Assembly (NCBI GenBank): GCA_963556195.1
Contig: OY744528.1
Location: forward strand, 58,547,082-58,611,081
Direction: 5' to 3'
Length of the DNA stretch: 64,000 bases
Origin: Sepiola atlantica
Lineage: Eukaryota > Mollusca > Cephalopoda > Sepiida > Sepiolidae
The translations under genes were made by a program, and so were the position numbers. Below the pieces are notes generated by a model. That model had not been told where the DNA came from. It was given only the letters and a program-made list of their open reading frames with translations, and did no database searches. Shown here in pieces: positions 1 to 11,449 of this stretch. Within the stretch, counting starts at the first letter, position 1. The number at the start of each line of letters is the position of its first letter.

Positions 1-160
1 ATATGCATATATATATATATATATATGCATATATATATATGCATATATATATGCATATATATATATATGCATATATATATGCATATATATATATATGCAT
101 ACATATATATGCATATATATATGCATATATATATATATGCATATATATATATATATATGC

Positions 161-200
<40 letters not shown>

Positions 201-202
201 GC

Positions 203-278
203 ATTAATTAAAGTAAGAACAACTATTCTGCTCGGGAAATAATTTTACCCTAATGGGACGAGCATGATTCTAGTATAT
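203..278 (-). repeat. Satellite spacer, copy 1 (inverted)
   Basis: Reverse complement of the spacers at 604, 945 and 1769. It contains the shared core ATCATGCTCGTCCCAT, a GGGTAAAATTATTTC stretch and a TTTAATTAA end. This is the only copy in minus orientation, so it forms a long inverted repeat with the copy at 604-679. Confidence 0.9.
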
Positions 279-543
279 ACATATATATATATATATGCAT
301 ATATATATATGCATATATATATATATATGCATATATATATATATATGCATATTTATATATGCATATATATATATATATATGCATATATATATATGCATAT
401 ATATATATATATGCATATATATATATGCATATATATATGCATATATATATATGCATATATATATATGCATATATATATATATATGCATATATATATATGC
501 ATATATATATATATGCATATATATATATATGCATATATATATA

Positions 544-603
<60 letters not shown>

Positions 604-607
<4 letters not shown>

Positions 608-678
608 CTAGAATCATGCTCGTCCCATAAGGGTAAAATTATTTCCCCGAGCAGAATAGTTGTTCTTACTTTAATTAA

Positions 679-679
<1 letters not shown>
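604..679 (+). repeat. Satellite spacer, copy 2
   Basis: About 75 bp, near-identical to the copies at 945 and 1769. It starts ACTAGAATCATGC, carries CCCCGAGCAGAATAGTTG and ends at TTAATTAAT, where the TA/TGCA array resumes. Confidence 0.9.
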
Positions 680-762
<83 letters not shown>

Positions 763-896
763 TATATATATATATGCATATATATATGCATATATATGTA
801 TGCATATATATATATATGCATATATATATGCATATATATATATATGCATATATATATATGCATATATATATATGCATATATATATATATATATATA

Positions 897-944
<48 letters not shown>

Positions 945-949
<5 letters not shown>

Positions 950-1020
950 TAGAATCATGCTCGTCCCATGAGGGTAAAATTATTTCCCCGAGCAGAATAG
1001 TTGTTCCTACTTTAATTAAT
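945..1020 (+). repeat. Satellite spacer, copy 3
   Basis: Same ~75-bp unit as at 604 with two or three substitutions (for example CCATGAGGG in place of CCATAAGGG). It is flanked on both sides by TA/TGCA repeats. Confidence 0.9.
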
Positions 1021-1035
1021 GCATATATATATATA

Positions 1036-1077
<42 letters not shown>

Positions 1078-1091
1078 TATATATATATATA

Positions 1092-1141
<50 letters not shown>

Positions 1142-1295
1142 TATATATATATATATGCATATATATATATGCATATATATATATATGCATATATATATAT
1201 ATATGCATAAATATATATGCATATATATATATATGCATATATATATATATGCATATATCTTTATATATATGCATATATATATATATATATGCATA

Positions 1296-1334
<39 letters not shown>

Positions 1335-1701
1335 GCATATATATATATGCATATATATATGCATATATATATATATATATGCATATATATATGCATATAT
1401 ATATATGCATATATATATATATATGCATATATATATGCATATATATATATATGCATATATATATATATATATGCATATATATATATATATATATGCATAT
1501 ATATATGCATATATATATATATATGCATATATATATATATTAATATATATGCATATATATATATTAATATATGTGCATATATATATATTAATATATATGC
1601 ATATATATATATATGCATATATATATATATATAAATATATATGCATATATATATATATGCATATATATATATATATTAATATATATGCATATATATATAT
1701 A

Positions 1702-1768
<67 letters not shown>

Positions 1769-1772
<4 letters not shown>

Positions 1773-2200
1773 TAGAATCATGCTCGTCCCATAAGGGTAA
1801 AATTATTTCCCCGAGCAGAATAGTTGTTCCTACTTTAATTAAAATTCAAATCAAGATATAATGCTACTAAACCTGAAGTCTAGAATCTTTATTTTAATTT
1901 TGATAAAGATTCATTTATTTTAGAAAATGTCTAAACATTTAAGGCTTAAGCATAAAGAAAAATTGAAATTCAGAAAATATTGCTGAATTAATGTCTTATG
2001 TTTATGGAACAAATTCAATGCAAATCCGAAATATTTACATTTTCAAATGAGGTGTTGTGCTTATATTATGTCCCTATAAATTACTCCAAATAAACTGAAA
2101 TTTGGGGAATATTTATGAATTGGTGTTTAATACCTATTGTTAAACTTTTATAAAGATTGAAGGTATATTCATAGTAATCGGTTTCTTCCATAACTTAATA
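1769..2200 (+). repeat. Dispersed repeat family R1, copy A (spacer plus body)
   Basis: The fourth spacer copy (1769-1842) does not return to TA repeats. It runs on into ~360 bp of ordinary sequence: AATCAAGATATAATGCTA, then a segment with AAGGCTTAAG, TATTTACATTTTCAAATG and AAACTGAAATTTGGGGAATAT. The same blocks in the same order recur at 59815-60220. The spacers in the satellite are therefore the end of a longer dispersed repeat. No coding capacity is visible. Confidence 0.8.
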
Positions 2201-2240
2201 TAGAGATATCAACAGCTACAAGTTAAATAATATCACTAGC

Positions 2241-2393
2241 CATGATGATATTCCTTTTTGTTTGGGATATTCTAAAAAAAATTTCATTTTTTTCTTTCTT
2301 TATTACCTTCGACTGTTAATTAACAGGAAGGGAGACAGTGACGGAACCGATAATGATAGATATCGTATAAAATAAGAGCAAGGGTCAAACAAT

Positions 2394-2394
<1 letters not shown>
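2241..2394. other. Unassigned A+T-rich sequence
   Basis: No ORF, repeat or RNA motif recognised, apart from a short perfect inverted repeat TGTTAATTAACA near 2315. Confidence 0.5.
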
Positions 2395-2464
<70 letters not shown>

Positions 2465-2475
2465 AGGGAGGGAGG
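2395..2475. repeat. (TA)n-(GA)n compound microsatellite
   Basis: About 20 TA units run directly into GA units and then GGGA-type imperfect repeats. Confidence 0.95.
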
Positions 2476-2736
2476 GAGAGTGATATACAGAAATTTCGTA
2501 AGAGATGGTTCACTTGGTGAGTTAATTGCAAATTGCGGTTAATTAGAAAAATCAAAATAAAAGTTTTTAATTCAAACCTAAGTCAATCCAAAACTGTGTC
2601 ATTAAAATATATTTTTAAAAATCTTAAGGAAAACAAACGTTGATTAACTCAGCTTTAAAATAATAATAGAAATGTCTAGATAAACCTTTAAAATGATACC
2701 AAATAATAACGCATTTGACTCATCTGAATACATTAA

Positions 2737-2905
2737 TGCAGTTTCACGGTTCATCCATTCTACAAATCTTCAAAAGTGTTTTAATATATTCCTGAACGTT
2801 ATCAATAAAAAATAAAATTTTATTTTTATTAAAATGTATTTGACTCTTCAGGAATATACTAAACCACTTATGAAGAATGGAATGGGTAAACAATGAAACT
2901 GCAGT
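2737..2905. repeat. Imperfect palindrome (foldback repeat)
   Basis: The left arm (TGCAGTTTCACGG ... ATTCCTGAAC, 2737-2800) reappears reverse-complemented at 2848-2905 (TTCAGGAATATACTAAACC ... GAAACTGCAG). The ~45-bp centre has palindromic AAAATTTTATTTTTATT. The shape is that of a short non-autonomous foldback element. No transposase is present. Confidence 0.7.
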
Positions 2906-3046
2906 AAGGTGTTCATATAAATACTATTATATTATTATTGTTCGAAGGCTATACTGAAAATATTATGTATGCTGTCTGTTCGATTTCAGAATTCATATCT
3001 GAACGACTGTTTTTGAAAAGTTGATTTTTATGTTTTTATGTTATAA

Positions 3047-3048
<2 letters not shown>

Positions 3049-3120
<72 letters not shown>
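3049..3120. repeat. (TA)n microsatellite
   Basis: About 36 uninterrupted TA units. Confidence 0.97.
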
Positions 3121-3124
<4 letters not shown>

Positions 3125-3226
3125 TATTTCATGTATCCACATAAAATTTTATAAGGAGATATAATTTTTTATGTTTCAATTTTCAGTATTTACTTCAACA
3201 GTGCTAGATACGTAAGTAGAGCTAGG

Positions 3227-3419
3227 TAGTAAGCTATGAAAATATATTTATGGCAATTAAGCTACACAGAGGCTCCCGCGTTTCATCGGGGGCGGGGGAT
3301 CTTCAGGCTAAAATGCATGGAGTTATTTTTGCCGGGTGTTTTTATATACACGGCCAGCTAGTTAACCAATCAGATTCTTTGTTGTTCTCTCAGCCAATCG
3401 TTGGGCTTCCCCCATAGCT

Positions 3420-3425
<6 letters not shown>
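3227..3425 (-). repeat. Repeat R2, inverted copy with hammerhead-like fold
   Basis: Reverse complement of 3769-3955 at roughly 90% identity by eye. It is bounded by inverted 12-mers TAGTAAGCTATG and CATAGCTTACTA. Read on the minus strand it has a type I hammerhead layout: 5' arm TTTTAGC, CTGAAGA (fits CUGANGA), a weak stem II, GAAA, stem III ACGC/GTGT, a GTA cleavage triplet and 3' arm GCTTAA that pairs with the 5' arm. Stem II is poor, so activity is doubtful. Confidence 0.6.
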
Positions 3426-3471
<46 letters not shown>

Positions 3472-3600
3472 CTTAATCTGAAAATAATTTCTACCAAGAC
3501 TTTTTATAATTATTTACAAAGTCAATTTATTTTGAGAACTTATATTTTAACAAATTTAAATTTATCGTTTATTTTCTATTTATAAGGAAGTTCGAAATAA
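3422..3600 (+). repeat. (TA)n plus flank F, copy 1
   Basis: A (TA)24-type tract followed by ATTACTTAATCTGAAAATAA and ~130 bp. The same series recurs in the same orientation at 3951-4130 with a few substitutions, although the segment to the left (R2) is inverted between the two places. Confidence 0.9.
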
Positions 3601-3768
3601 GGAATTTAAAAATAAAAACCTAAAATATAAATACAAGGAACCACGTGTTAAAATAAATTCACCCATTATATTGACACAACAAAGGAAACAGGATATAGGC
3701 AAATCTATAGAAAACAGAACAATAGAACAGGATATAGGAAGGAAGTAACACTAACCACACATTTGTTC

Positions 3769-3949
3769 GTGGGAAGCCCAACGATTGGCTGAGAGAACAA
3801 CAAAGAATCTTATTCGTTAACTAGCTGGCCGTATATATAAAAACACCCGGCAAAAATAACTCCATGCATCTTAGCCTGAAGATTCCCTCCGGAGATGAAA
3901 CGCGGGAGCCTCTGTGGAGCTTAATTGCCATAAATATATTTTCATAGCT

Positions 3950-3955
<6 letters not shown>
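3769..3955 (+). repeat. Repeat R2, direct copy with degenerate hammerhead-like fold
   Basis: Starts at GGGAAGCCCAACGATTGG and ends at TTTTCATAGCTTACTATA. It contains CTGAAGA then GAAAC, with a stronger potential stem II (TCC/GGA) than the inverted copy. The position expected to hold the cleavage-site U is G (TGTGGA), so this copy looks inactive. Confidence 0.6.
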
Positions 3956-4003
<48 letters not shown>

Positions 4004-4130
4004 CTTAATCTGAAAATAATTTCTACCAAGACTTTTTATAATTATTTACAAAGTCAATTTATTTTGAGAACTTATATTTTTACAAATTAAAATTTATCAT
4101 TTATTTTCTATTTATAAGGAAGTTCGAAAT
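3951..4130 (+). repeat. (TA)n plus flank F, copy 2
   Basis: Direct repeat of 3422-3600: a TA tract, then TTACTTAATCTGAAAATAAT, up to AAGGAAGTTCGAAATA. Confidence 0.9.
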
Positions 4131-4377
4131 AGAAAAATAAGGTAAATTTATCATCAAAATTTTTTATAAAAGTGCTAATAAAACAGGCAAATATATTATT
4201 TGTCATGTGTTAACTTCATCAATTTTGTTTTACAAAACATGTTCTTTTTTTTACCGGTAGAGTCCAAACGATCCATTGTTATTATATGGAGAAAAAATAT
4301 CCTTTTTTTAGCAGATATTTTAAACTAAAAAAAGTTATTTATTGTAATAATATTGTTGTAGACAAGACGATTGTATT

Positions 4378-4720
4378 TTATCCAGCCTTTTTGGCTAGAG
4401 TAAAAGGGTAGGTTTTAGGCTATCCTCCCAGTCATTACCATCTCGGTTTGGGTGGGTGGGTGTTTATTTATTACCTGTCATCTGAAGCACACTCATTTTT
4501 GAGGGAATACTGACGGGACTAAACATAAATTTTCTTCCCATAATATATACATATTTATATAGATATTTTCTAAATATTTCTTACTATTTTCTTTATAGAT
4601 ATTTTCTGAATATTTCTATATTTCTATAGATATTTTCTGTGCCTTTTGGGGAGCTGGATTTTCCCACATTCAAAACAAACCTCATGTGTAATGTTGTCCT
4701 TGTGAATAGGGCGCTGCTAT
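4378..4720 (+). repeat. U2-headed repeat family, degraded copy
   Basis: Begins CCTTTTTGGCTAGAGTAAAAG, a decayed version of the U2-like head seen at 7423 and 43645. A downstream block, CTTTTGGGGAGCTGGATTTT then CCACATTCAAAAC, matches the same-position block at 43780 and 7545. Identity is low and the middle is extended by repeated TATTTTCTGAATATTTCT. Confidence 0.55.
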
Positions 4721-4799
4721 CTGTACTGACAACGACGTTTGTTGTGTGTTTTCTTTATTTGACTTAGTTTTAAATTTTTTGTTTTTGTTTTTGTTTTAT

Positions 4800-5040
4800 C
4801 TAGGAAAGTAGGTCGGTGATAACGAAATCTATGCCACAAATCAGCGAAGGCCAGGGCTGGGCACACAGAATGCGGAAAAACATCTTCGGGGCCCCGTGTG
4901 ATTTAGCCATACCCTTCCGATCGTGGGAATTGGATACTTACCGAGGTTGTCGCAGCGTCCCCACATCAGTCTGGCTGAAAATCCTTCGAGAAGCTCACCT
5001 CTCCGAACATTGAGCGAAACACATATCGTTGGACTCAAAC
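4800..5040. other. G+C-richer unassigned segment
   Basis: Unlike its A+T-rich surroundings this segment has long non-repetitive G+C-rich sequence. 65-codon frames lie on both strands and I trust neither. It contains ATACTTACCGAGG, which resembles the 5' end of U1 snRNA (or, on the minus strand, a strong splice donor GGTAAGTAT). The rest does not fit U1. Confidence 0.35.
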
Positions 5041-6300
5041 AAACATTTGTTGTGTCTGATTTTAAATAAAGAACTAGTCAGAAATAACAAGTCCATCGTA
5101 TCTTCTACCAAGTGAACAAATCAACCGATTCCTACAGCTACAGCCACCATTGTTGCCACATATACCACCACCGCCGCTGCTGCCACTGCTGTTGTCACTC
5201 ATATATTTCGTAGCTGGGAGTTGCTTTCACGTGGCTTACTTCATTAACATATAACATTTTCATTTGAAATAACCTCACAAAAAATAACGTTTTTCTTTTT
5301 TCTTTTCATGTAACAACACTGATTTCTATCATATTGCAGGAATTTTGTGGTTTTAATGTGAACAAAAAGAAGTATTATTAAATTTGTAGAGCGCATTTCA
5401 AGTATGTCAACCTATGTAAAAAGACAAAAACAGAAAGAAAAGTGTAAACGCAAGATATTTGGCTATGTTAACAAATGTAAATTTTATTACTTAGAATACT
5501 TCTGTACGATTTTAGAAATACTCCTCTCTTGATGGCTCGTATGAACCCACCACCGTTTTTATTTTCAATTCAATCAACTACCATGACCGCTTTTCTTCCA
5601 AAATGATAGTTGAAAAACCAATGAAAGACAACCAACACTTTCCAACTCTCTATACTTCTATGAATAAGACGTTCAACGAACTAATCTATTTCTTTGCTTT
5701 CAAATGGCTATTTCGTTGGTTAGTTAACGTATCCGCACATTCGTGACCAATGAGCAGATATCGGCATGCGCTTCAAGAATATTGTTTGGCGGCATCAAAT
5801 GCTTTCGTGTCACGAACTTAACACGAAGGAAAATTTAGAAAATGAAACAGAAGTAAACATGAAAACAAGATTTGAGAAAAAAGAAACATTAATTTTATAT
5901 GAACAAAATTCGCCCAAGTAGAAAAAGGAAAAAGTATTTGTGGATTTATTAGTTGATCTTTCGTTCAATGTTGAACATTTTATCGAAACTAACAAAATAT
6001 AAGAAACTATATATAAGTAAAAAAAAAGAAGATCTTTCAGAATAATGTGTTTTTCTGATTGAATTAAAATTATAGAACGCATTTTAATGTGAACTGCCAG
6101 AAAAAAAGTAATCAATAAAAATCGTAATTCAACGAAAACGAAACAACATTAGTTTATTCCGAATTATTCACAAACATGTCTCAATAAACAATATATACAT
6201 ATATTTTAATATATATGTATATAATACAGTATAATACAGTGTTATATAAGAAATAACCATACAGCTCGATCACTTGGGCAAAAGCTTGTTTGTATATACA
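5041..6300. other. No recognised feature
   Basis: A+T-rich unique-looking sequence with short CCACCACCG/CTGCTGCC-type triplet runs near 5150. The 101-codon minus frame at 5810-6115 is A+T-driven (Phe/Ser/Leu/Ile) and matches nothing I know. Confidence 0.5.
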
Positions 6301-6324
6301 TTAGTTTTATCTTTCATCGATTCC

Positions 6325-6425
6325 TTCGGTTTCAAGGAAACACTATAAAAACATCGGCTGATGAACCGGTCACATTTAATATATTAAACCCTATGCTTCC
6401 AGTGTTTCTGTGAAACCGACAGTAC
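6325..6425. repeat. Small foldback with CTGATGA
   Basis: GGTTTCAAGGAAACACT near 6330 pairs, with two mismatches, with AGTGTTTCTGTGAAACC near 6400. Between them lies CGGCTGATGAACCGGTC, which has hammerhead-like pieces (CTGATGA and ACCGGTC) but no stem II or GAAA. Probably a fragment of a longer repeat. Confidence 0.45.
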
Positions 6426-6456
6426 TGATAAAAGATCAAACTAATATATAGTGTCC

Positions 6457-6458
<2 letters not shown>

Positions 6459-6511
<53 letters not shown>

Positions 6512-6547
6512 GAGAGAGAAAATGGTGGAGGAAGGGATATATATATG

Positions 6548-6607
<60 letters not shown>

Positions 6608-6630
6608 AGATAGAGAGAGAGAGAGAGTAC
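6459..6630. repeat. (TA)n / (GA)n microsatellites
   Basis: Two (TA)n tracts (6459-6509, 6548-6605) separated by GGGAGAGAGAAAATGG sequence and ending in (GA)n. Confidence 0.95.
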
Positions 6631-6639
6631 TAAATTTGC

Positions 6640-7420
6640 TTGTTTGTGCTAAACATGAAAGTTCTAAATGTGAAAAGGACAGTAATATATAATTTACATA
6701 TATATCATATACATAAGGAAAAACACATATAAGCTCTTTAGCAAAGATAATCATACACTCACATTGATCAATAAAAAAATCCACCACCCCCACCCAAGTC
6801 CATGCGCAAATCCCGAAAATGATAAATAATAGGATTAGTAAAGTTTATTCCTGCGAAAATAATCTTGGATTCGAATAAATCAAATAAAAATCAACACAAA
6901 AACGAACGAGGATCATACGAATACCGACTGGTATAATAAAAAAAAATGTCTGCCCGGTCGAGAGTAATTGCAACTTAAGTAACGTTGTTTATAAAGGAAA
7001 CATTTGACCGAAAGTTGGATAGCAGTAAAAGAAAATAGATATCGGAATTTCTTCCGGTAACTGGAAACAACGGTACAATAACCACAGGCATTCCATCTCA
7101 AAACATAATTAAAAACATCCAGTAGCTCTCTTGAAATACTATTCGTTATTGAGGGAAAGTAATCGTACACCTATAGTTCGGTTCTAAGTAAGTCTAACAC
7201 CACTAATACGTTCAATATAACCTATGCGTGTATAAGATTAACATTTGTAATTATGTATGCAACATTATTTAAAACAAAAGGGGGTGAGTTATTTTAACGA
7301 CGTCGCCACACGTTAAATAATTCCTCGTCTAAAATTAGAACCGTACAAAGTATAAGTATTTATTTATTTAAACTTAGTTTCTTTAAAATTCCTATAGGCG
7401 ATCTACAGTTAAAGATCTTA
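6640..7420. other. No recognised feature
   Basis: A+T-rich sequence without a credible ORF, inverted repeat or RNA motif. Confidence 0.5.
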
Positions 7421-7422
7421 CT

Positions 7423-7705
7423 TTGTCTTTTGGCTAGGAGCAAAGTGTAGTAGCCGTTCTGTTATCCTCCGTCAGTGAAGAAGAAATCCTTCTGGACTGA
7501 GGTAATTTTAAGTTTTGGTCCAAATCTAGAATGCCCCTTTTCGAAGGGGTGCATTTTCTCCATATTAAAAACCGACATTGTGTCTAACTCTTCCCTCGTG
7601 TGGAGGCAAGTAAATAGGGTTAGGGTTAAACTTGGTTGGTCTTTTATTACGACTGTGTTTACGTGTACTGTATACATATGTGTGTAAGTGTCAGGTGTGC
7701 ACACG
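7423..7705 (+). repeat. U2-headed repeat family, copy at 7.4 kb
   Basis: The head TCTTTTGGCTAGGAGCAAAG then TGTAGTAGCCGTTCTG resembles the U2 snRNA 5' region (TTTTGGCTAAGATCAAGTGT...). The body has TCAGTGAAG-AAGAAATC, a GTCCAAATCTAGAATGCCCC block and GTGTCTAACTCTTCCCTC then GCAAGTAAATAG, all colinear with 43645-43865. The repeat runs straight into the 43-bp satellite, as if the satellite grew from its 3' tail. Confidence 0.7.
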
Positions 7706-7706
7706 C

Positions 7707-9388
7707 TTTATATATATAAGTATATATTTACCATAACACTCCAATAATTATCTTATATATAAGTATATATTTAACACAACACTCCAATAATTATCTTATA
7801 TATAAGTTTATATTTAACACAAAACTCCAATAATTATCTTATATATAAGTATATATTTAACACAACACTCCAATAATTATCTTATATATAAGTTTATATT
7901 TAACACAACACTCCAATAATTATCTTATATATAAGTATATATTTAACACAACACTCCAATAATTATCTTATATATAAGTTTATATTTAACACAACACTCC
8001 AATAATTATCTTATATATAAGTATATATTTAACACAACACTCCAATAATTATCTTATATATAAGTTTATATTTAACACAACACTCGAATAATAATCTTAT
8101 ATATAAGTATATATTTAACACAACACTCCAATAATTATCTTATATATAAGTTTATATTTAACACAACACTCCAATAATTATCTTATATATAAGTATATAT
8201 TTAACACAACACTCCAATAATTATCTTATATATAAGTATATATTTAACACAACACTCCAATAATTATCTTATATATAAGTATATATTTAACACAACACTC
8301 CAATAATTATCTTATATATAAGTATATATTTAACACAACACTCCAATAATTATCTTATATATAAGTATATATTTAACACAACACTCCAATAATTATCTTA
8401 TATATAAGTTTATATTTAACACAACACTCCAATAATTATCTTATATATAAGTATATATTTAACACAACACTCCAATAATTATCTTATATATAAGTATATA
8501 TTTAACACAACACTCCAATAATTATCTTATATATAAGTATATATTTAACACAACACTCCAATAATTATCTTATATATAAGTATATATTTAACACAACACT
8601 CCAATAATTATCTTATATATAAGTATATATTTAACACAACACTCCAATAATTATCTTATATATAAGTATATATTTAACACAACACTCCAATAATTATCTT
8701 ATATATAAGTATATATTTAACACAACACTCCAATAATTATCTTATATATAAGTATATATTTAACACAACACTCCAATAATTATCTTATATATAAGTATAT
8801 ATTTAACACAACACTCCAATAATTATCTTATATATAAGTATATATTTAACACAACACTCCAATAATTATCTTATATATAAGTATATATTTAACACAACAC
8901 TCCAATAATTATCTTATATATAAGTATATATTTAACACAACACTCCAATAATTATCTTATATATAAGTATATATTTAACACAACACTCCAATAATTATCT
9001 TATATATAAGTATATATTTAACACAACACTCCAATAATTATCTTATATATAAGTATATATTTAACACAACACTCCAATAATTATCTTATATATAAGTATA
9101 TATTTAACACAACACTCCAATAATTATCTTATATATAAGTATATATTTAACACAACACTCCAATAATTATCTTATATATAAGTATATATTTAACACAACA
9201 CTCCAATAATTATCTTATATATAAGTATATATTTAACACAACACTCCAATAATTATCTTATATATAAGTATATATTTAACACAACACTCCAATAATTATC
9301 TTATATATAAGTATATATTTAACACAACACTCCAATGATTATCTTATATATAAGTTTATATTTACGACAACACTCCTATAATTATTAC
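7707..9388. repeat. 43-bp satellite, 39 units, no indels
   Basis: The landmark CCAATAATTA falls at 7741 and then every 43 bases to 9375, exactly 38 periods. Each unit has the palindrome CTTATATATAAG, then TATATTTAACACAACACT. Units differ mainly at one position (AAGTATAT or AAGTTTAT). In the left third the two variants alternate, a dimeric 86-bp higher-order repeat; further right units are almost all AAGTATAT. The first unit and last two carry private changes, as expected at array edges. Confidence 0.97.
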
Positions 9389-9623
9389 CTGTAAAATTAT
9401 AAAAAATCGCTTTCGCTTCTTCTGTAACAATAAATAGCAAAACAATATCACTAACTCATAGAGAATATCATTAAAAGCTGTTTGGGTATCATTATATTTA
9501 ATTTAAAAGTATTAGTGGCGGTTTCATTTTTCCTAATGACAAAAGGACGTAAAGCACAATATGTAACTTAGATGAGTATGTCTGTGTTTTTTCACTTTTT
9601 AAATCTTTTTTATTTTCATTCAT

Positions 9624-9750
9624 TTGCTGGGGACGGGGCATTCTTCCAAATGGCATACGATCACCCGCTATTTACAGACTCCAACCGAGAGCTCTTTTCA
9701 GGATTCTGGCTGTTCCCTTGAGTGCAGTTGTTTGCATTTCTCTTGCACTT
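9624..9750 (+). repeat. Dispersed repeat R3, copy A
   Basis: Starts TTTGCTGGGGACGGGGCATT. The order ATCACCCGCTATTT, CAGACTCCA, TTTTCAGGATTCTG, TCCCTTGA matches 56774-56885. It probably is the 3' part of a SINE or LINE, but I do not recognise the family. Confidence 0.65.
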
Positions 9751-9759
9751 GGTTCACCA

Positions 9760-10250
9760 GGTATGTATGGATGTGTGTGTGTGTGCTAAAGTGTGTTGTA
9801 TGCGTATGTTTGGATATGGACGTGAGTGATAATATGAGTGCGAGGTCAATAAGGATAGACTAGCAAATTCACACCTACTTGTGAAGTTTTTAATCTGTAG
9901 CTGAACTGTGTACCATGAACTAGATAACATCAAGGATTAAAAAGGGAATATATCTAACGACTATAATAACTAGACTTTTCCTAAAAAAAATAAATAGAAC
10001 CCCACTTCCATTGCTATCTCCCAGGTATTTATATAAAAGTTTATCGAAATTCGAATGTGAATTTTTATCCCCTTTTCAGGAGTGAAATCAATTTTTCACT
10101 TGTGTCTGAACATTCTGCAGACCGGTAGATGAAATAAATTATTGCATTTAACTGGCATTGTGTTTTGAGTTTTTCCATATAATTTTGTCAATATTGCTCT
10201 GGAATTACATTGAGCTGAAAATCAAACCTACATCTAACTTAGGTTTACAA
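9760..10250. other. Short TG microsatellite and unassigned sequence
   Basis: TGTGTGTGTG at ~9770-9785, otherwise unassigned A+T-rich DNA. Confidence 0.5.
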
Positions 10251-10252
<2 letters not shown>

Positions 10253-10344
<92 letters not shown>

Positions 10345-10345
10345 A
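10253..10345. repeat. (TA)n-(TG)n microsatellite
   Basis: About 35 TA units followed by (TG)10. Confidence 0.97.
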
Positions 10346-10349
10346 AGTA

Positions 10350-11160
10350 TGAAGGTATATGTTCGAAGGCAGGATCAATGCAATGCAGAAAACCGACAAA
10401 AATAAATGACAATTTATTTATATTTCAAATAAACTTTAAATATAAAGGAGACTTACTGCTAAATATTAAAGGTCCGGAATGGTAAAAAGTTTGATCATTT
10501 CGAGAGTAATAAGCTCTCTTTTTCAAAAAGAAACGGAAGTTGGACCGATCTGTCGGTTGAAGAAAACCAAGATGGACGCCGATATTCAAGGTTCGCAGAG
10601 GAAAAAAGAAGACTCGCGGACAGATATGACAGGGAGAAGAAAAATGAAATTGAAATGCAATAAATATGTTATGGGTTAAATTTACCTAAAAAAATTATTT
10701 TAGTTAAACTTTAAAATTTTAATATTTACATTTCTATTATTTAATATTAATAATAAGTGTTGTAAATTGAAAAAAGCATCGAATAAACAGATAAGAGGGA
10801 AAAGCGAAGAAAACTAAGGGAGATCATTAGGTAATCAGCTCAATTTTCGATATATTTTTTTCATTTATCTAGAGTTTAAGTGCTGTTGTTAAATATATGA
10901 TCGAATCAACATATGATGAGGAGGTAATGATAATTAGAGGAGATAATTACTAAATTTTCTATTATTTTATTATCTAATATTTAAAGTTAAGTGTTGTTAG
11001 GATCGAATCAACAGATGGTGAAAATGAAGTAAAATAATAGTCAAAGGGGGATAATTAGGTAATAAGTCGATTAATGCATGGTTGGATAGAATTTCTTTTA
11101 TATTAATGATGGCAACATTTGAAGTTAAAAACCTAGAATGTGGAAATGGAAAGGTGTTAA
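10350..11160. other. Unassigned; imperfect internal repeats
   Basis: No gene seen. AGGGAGATCATTAGGTAATCAG (10819), AGAGGAGATAATTACTAAAT (10935) and GGGGATAATTAGGTAATAAG (11046) repeat at ~115-bp spacing, as do GATCGAATCAACATATGATG and GATCGAATCAACAGATGGTG. This suggests a decayed tandem repeat of about 115 bp. Confidence 0.45.
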
Positions 11161-11166
11161 TGTGCG

Positions 11167-11221
<55 letters not shown>

Positions 11222-11245
11222 ATGTGTATGTGTGTGTGTGTCTGT
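11167..11245. repeat. (TA)n-(TG)n microsatellite
   Basis: TA tract followed by TG/TATG repeats. Confidence 0.97.
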
Positions 11246-11373
11246 ATATTAATTAAATATAATATTTAAGTTCAAGGTTATTTAATATATTATTGTATAA
11301 TGACTGAATAAGTATAAATATAATATATGGATACAAATGGATACAATCAAATATAATATTCAATTTAAAAACT

Positions 11374-11379
<6 letters not shown>

Positions 11380-11443
<64 letters not shown>
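11380..11443. repeat. (TA)n microsatellite
   Basis: About 32 TA units. Confidence 0.97.
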
Positions 11444-11445
<2 letters not shown>

Positions 11446-11449
11446 AAGA

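Larger units (their letters stand above)
1..1768. repeat. TA/TGCATA satellite block
   Basis: Almost pure alternating (TA)n punctuated every 8-30 bases by TGCA, giving self-complementary units such as TATATGCATATA. Three to four ~75-bp non-TA spacers interrupt it (annotated separately). Both strands read as open frames of Ile-Tyr-Ala-Met-His only because TA/TGCA repeats lack in-frame stops; these are not genes. The window starts inside the array, so its full length is unknown. Confidence 0.95.

Noticed and set aside
3..1861. Many long Ile-Tyr-Ala-His-Met frames on both strands (up to 368 codons)
   Set aside because: They are translations of TA/TGCA repeats, which contain no stops in any frame. 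The same applies at 62984-63977.
4925..4960. U1 snRNA-like 5' end (ATACTTACCGAGG)
   Set aside because: Only nine bases fit. No stem I, Sm site or U1 70K loop follows. It could be a chance splice donor on the minus strand.
6355..6372. CTGATGAACCGGTC as a hammerhead
   Set aside because: Has the first core box and an ACCGGTC end, but helix II and GAAA between them are missing.
7707..9388. Regular array that could be mistaken for a CRISPR
   Set aside because: The whole 43-bp unit is conserved and there are no variable spacers; eukaryotic context.
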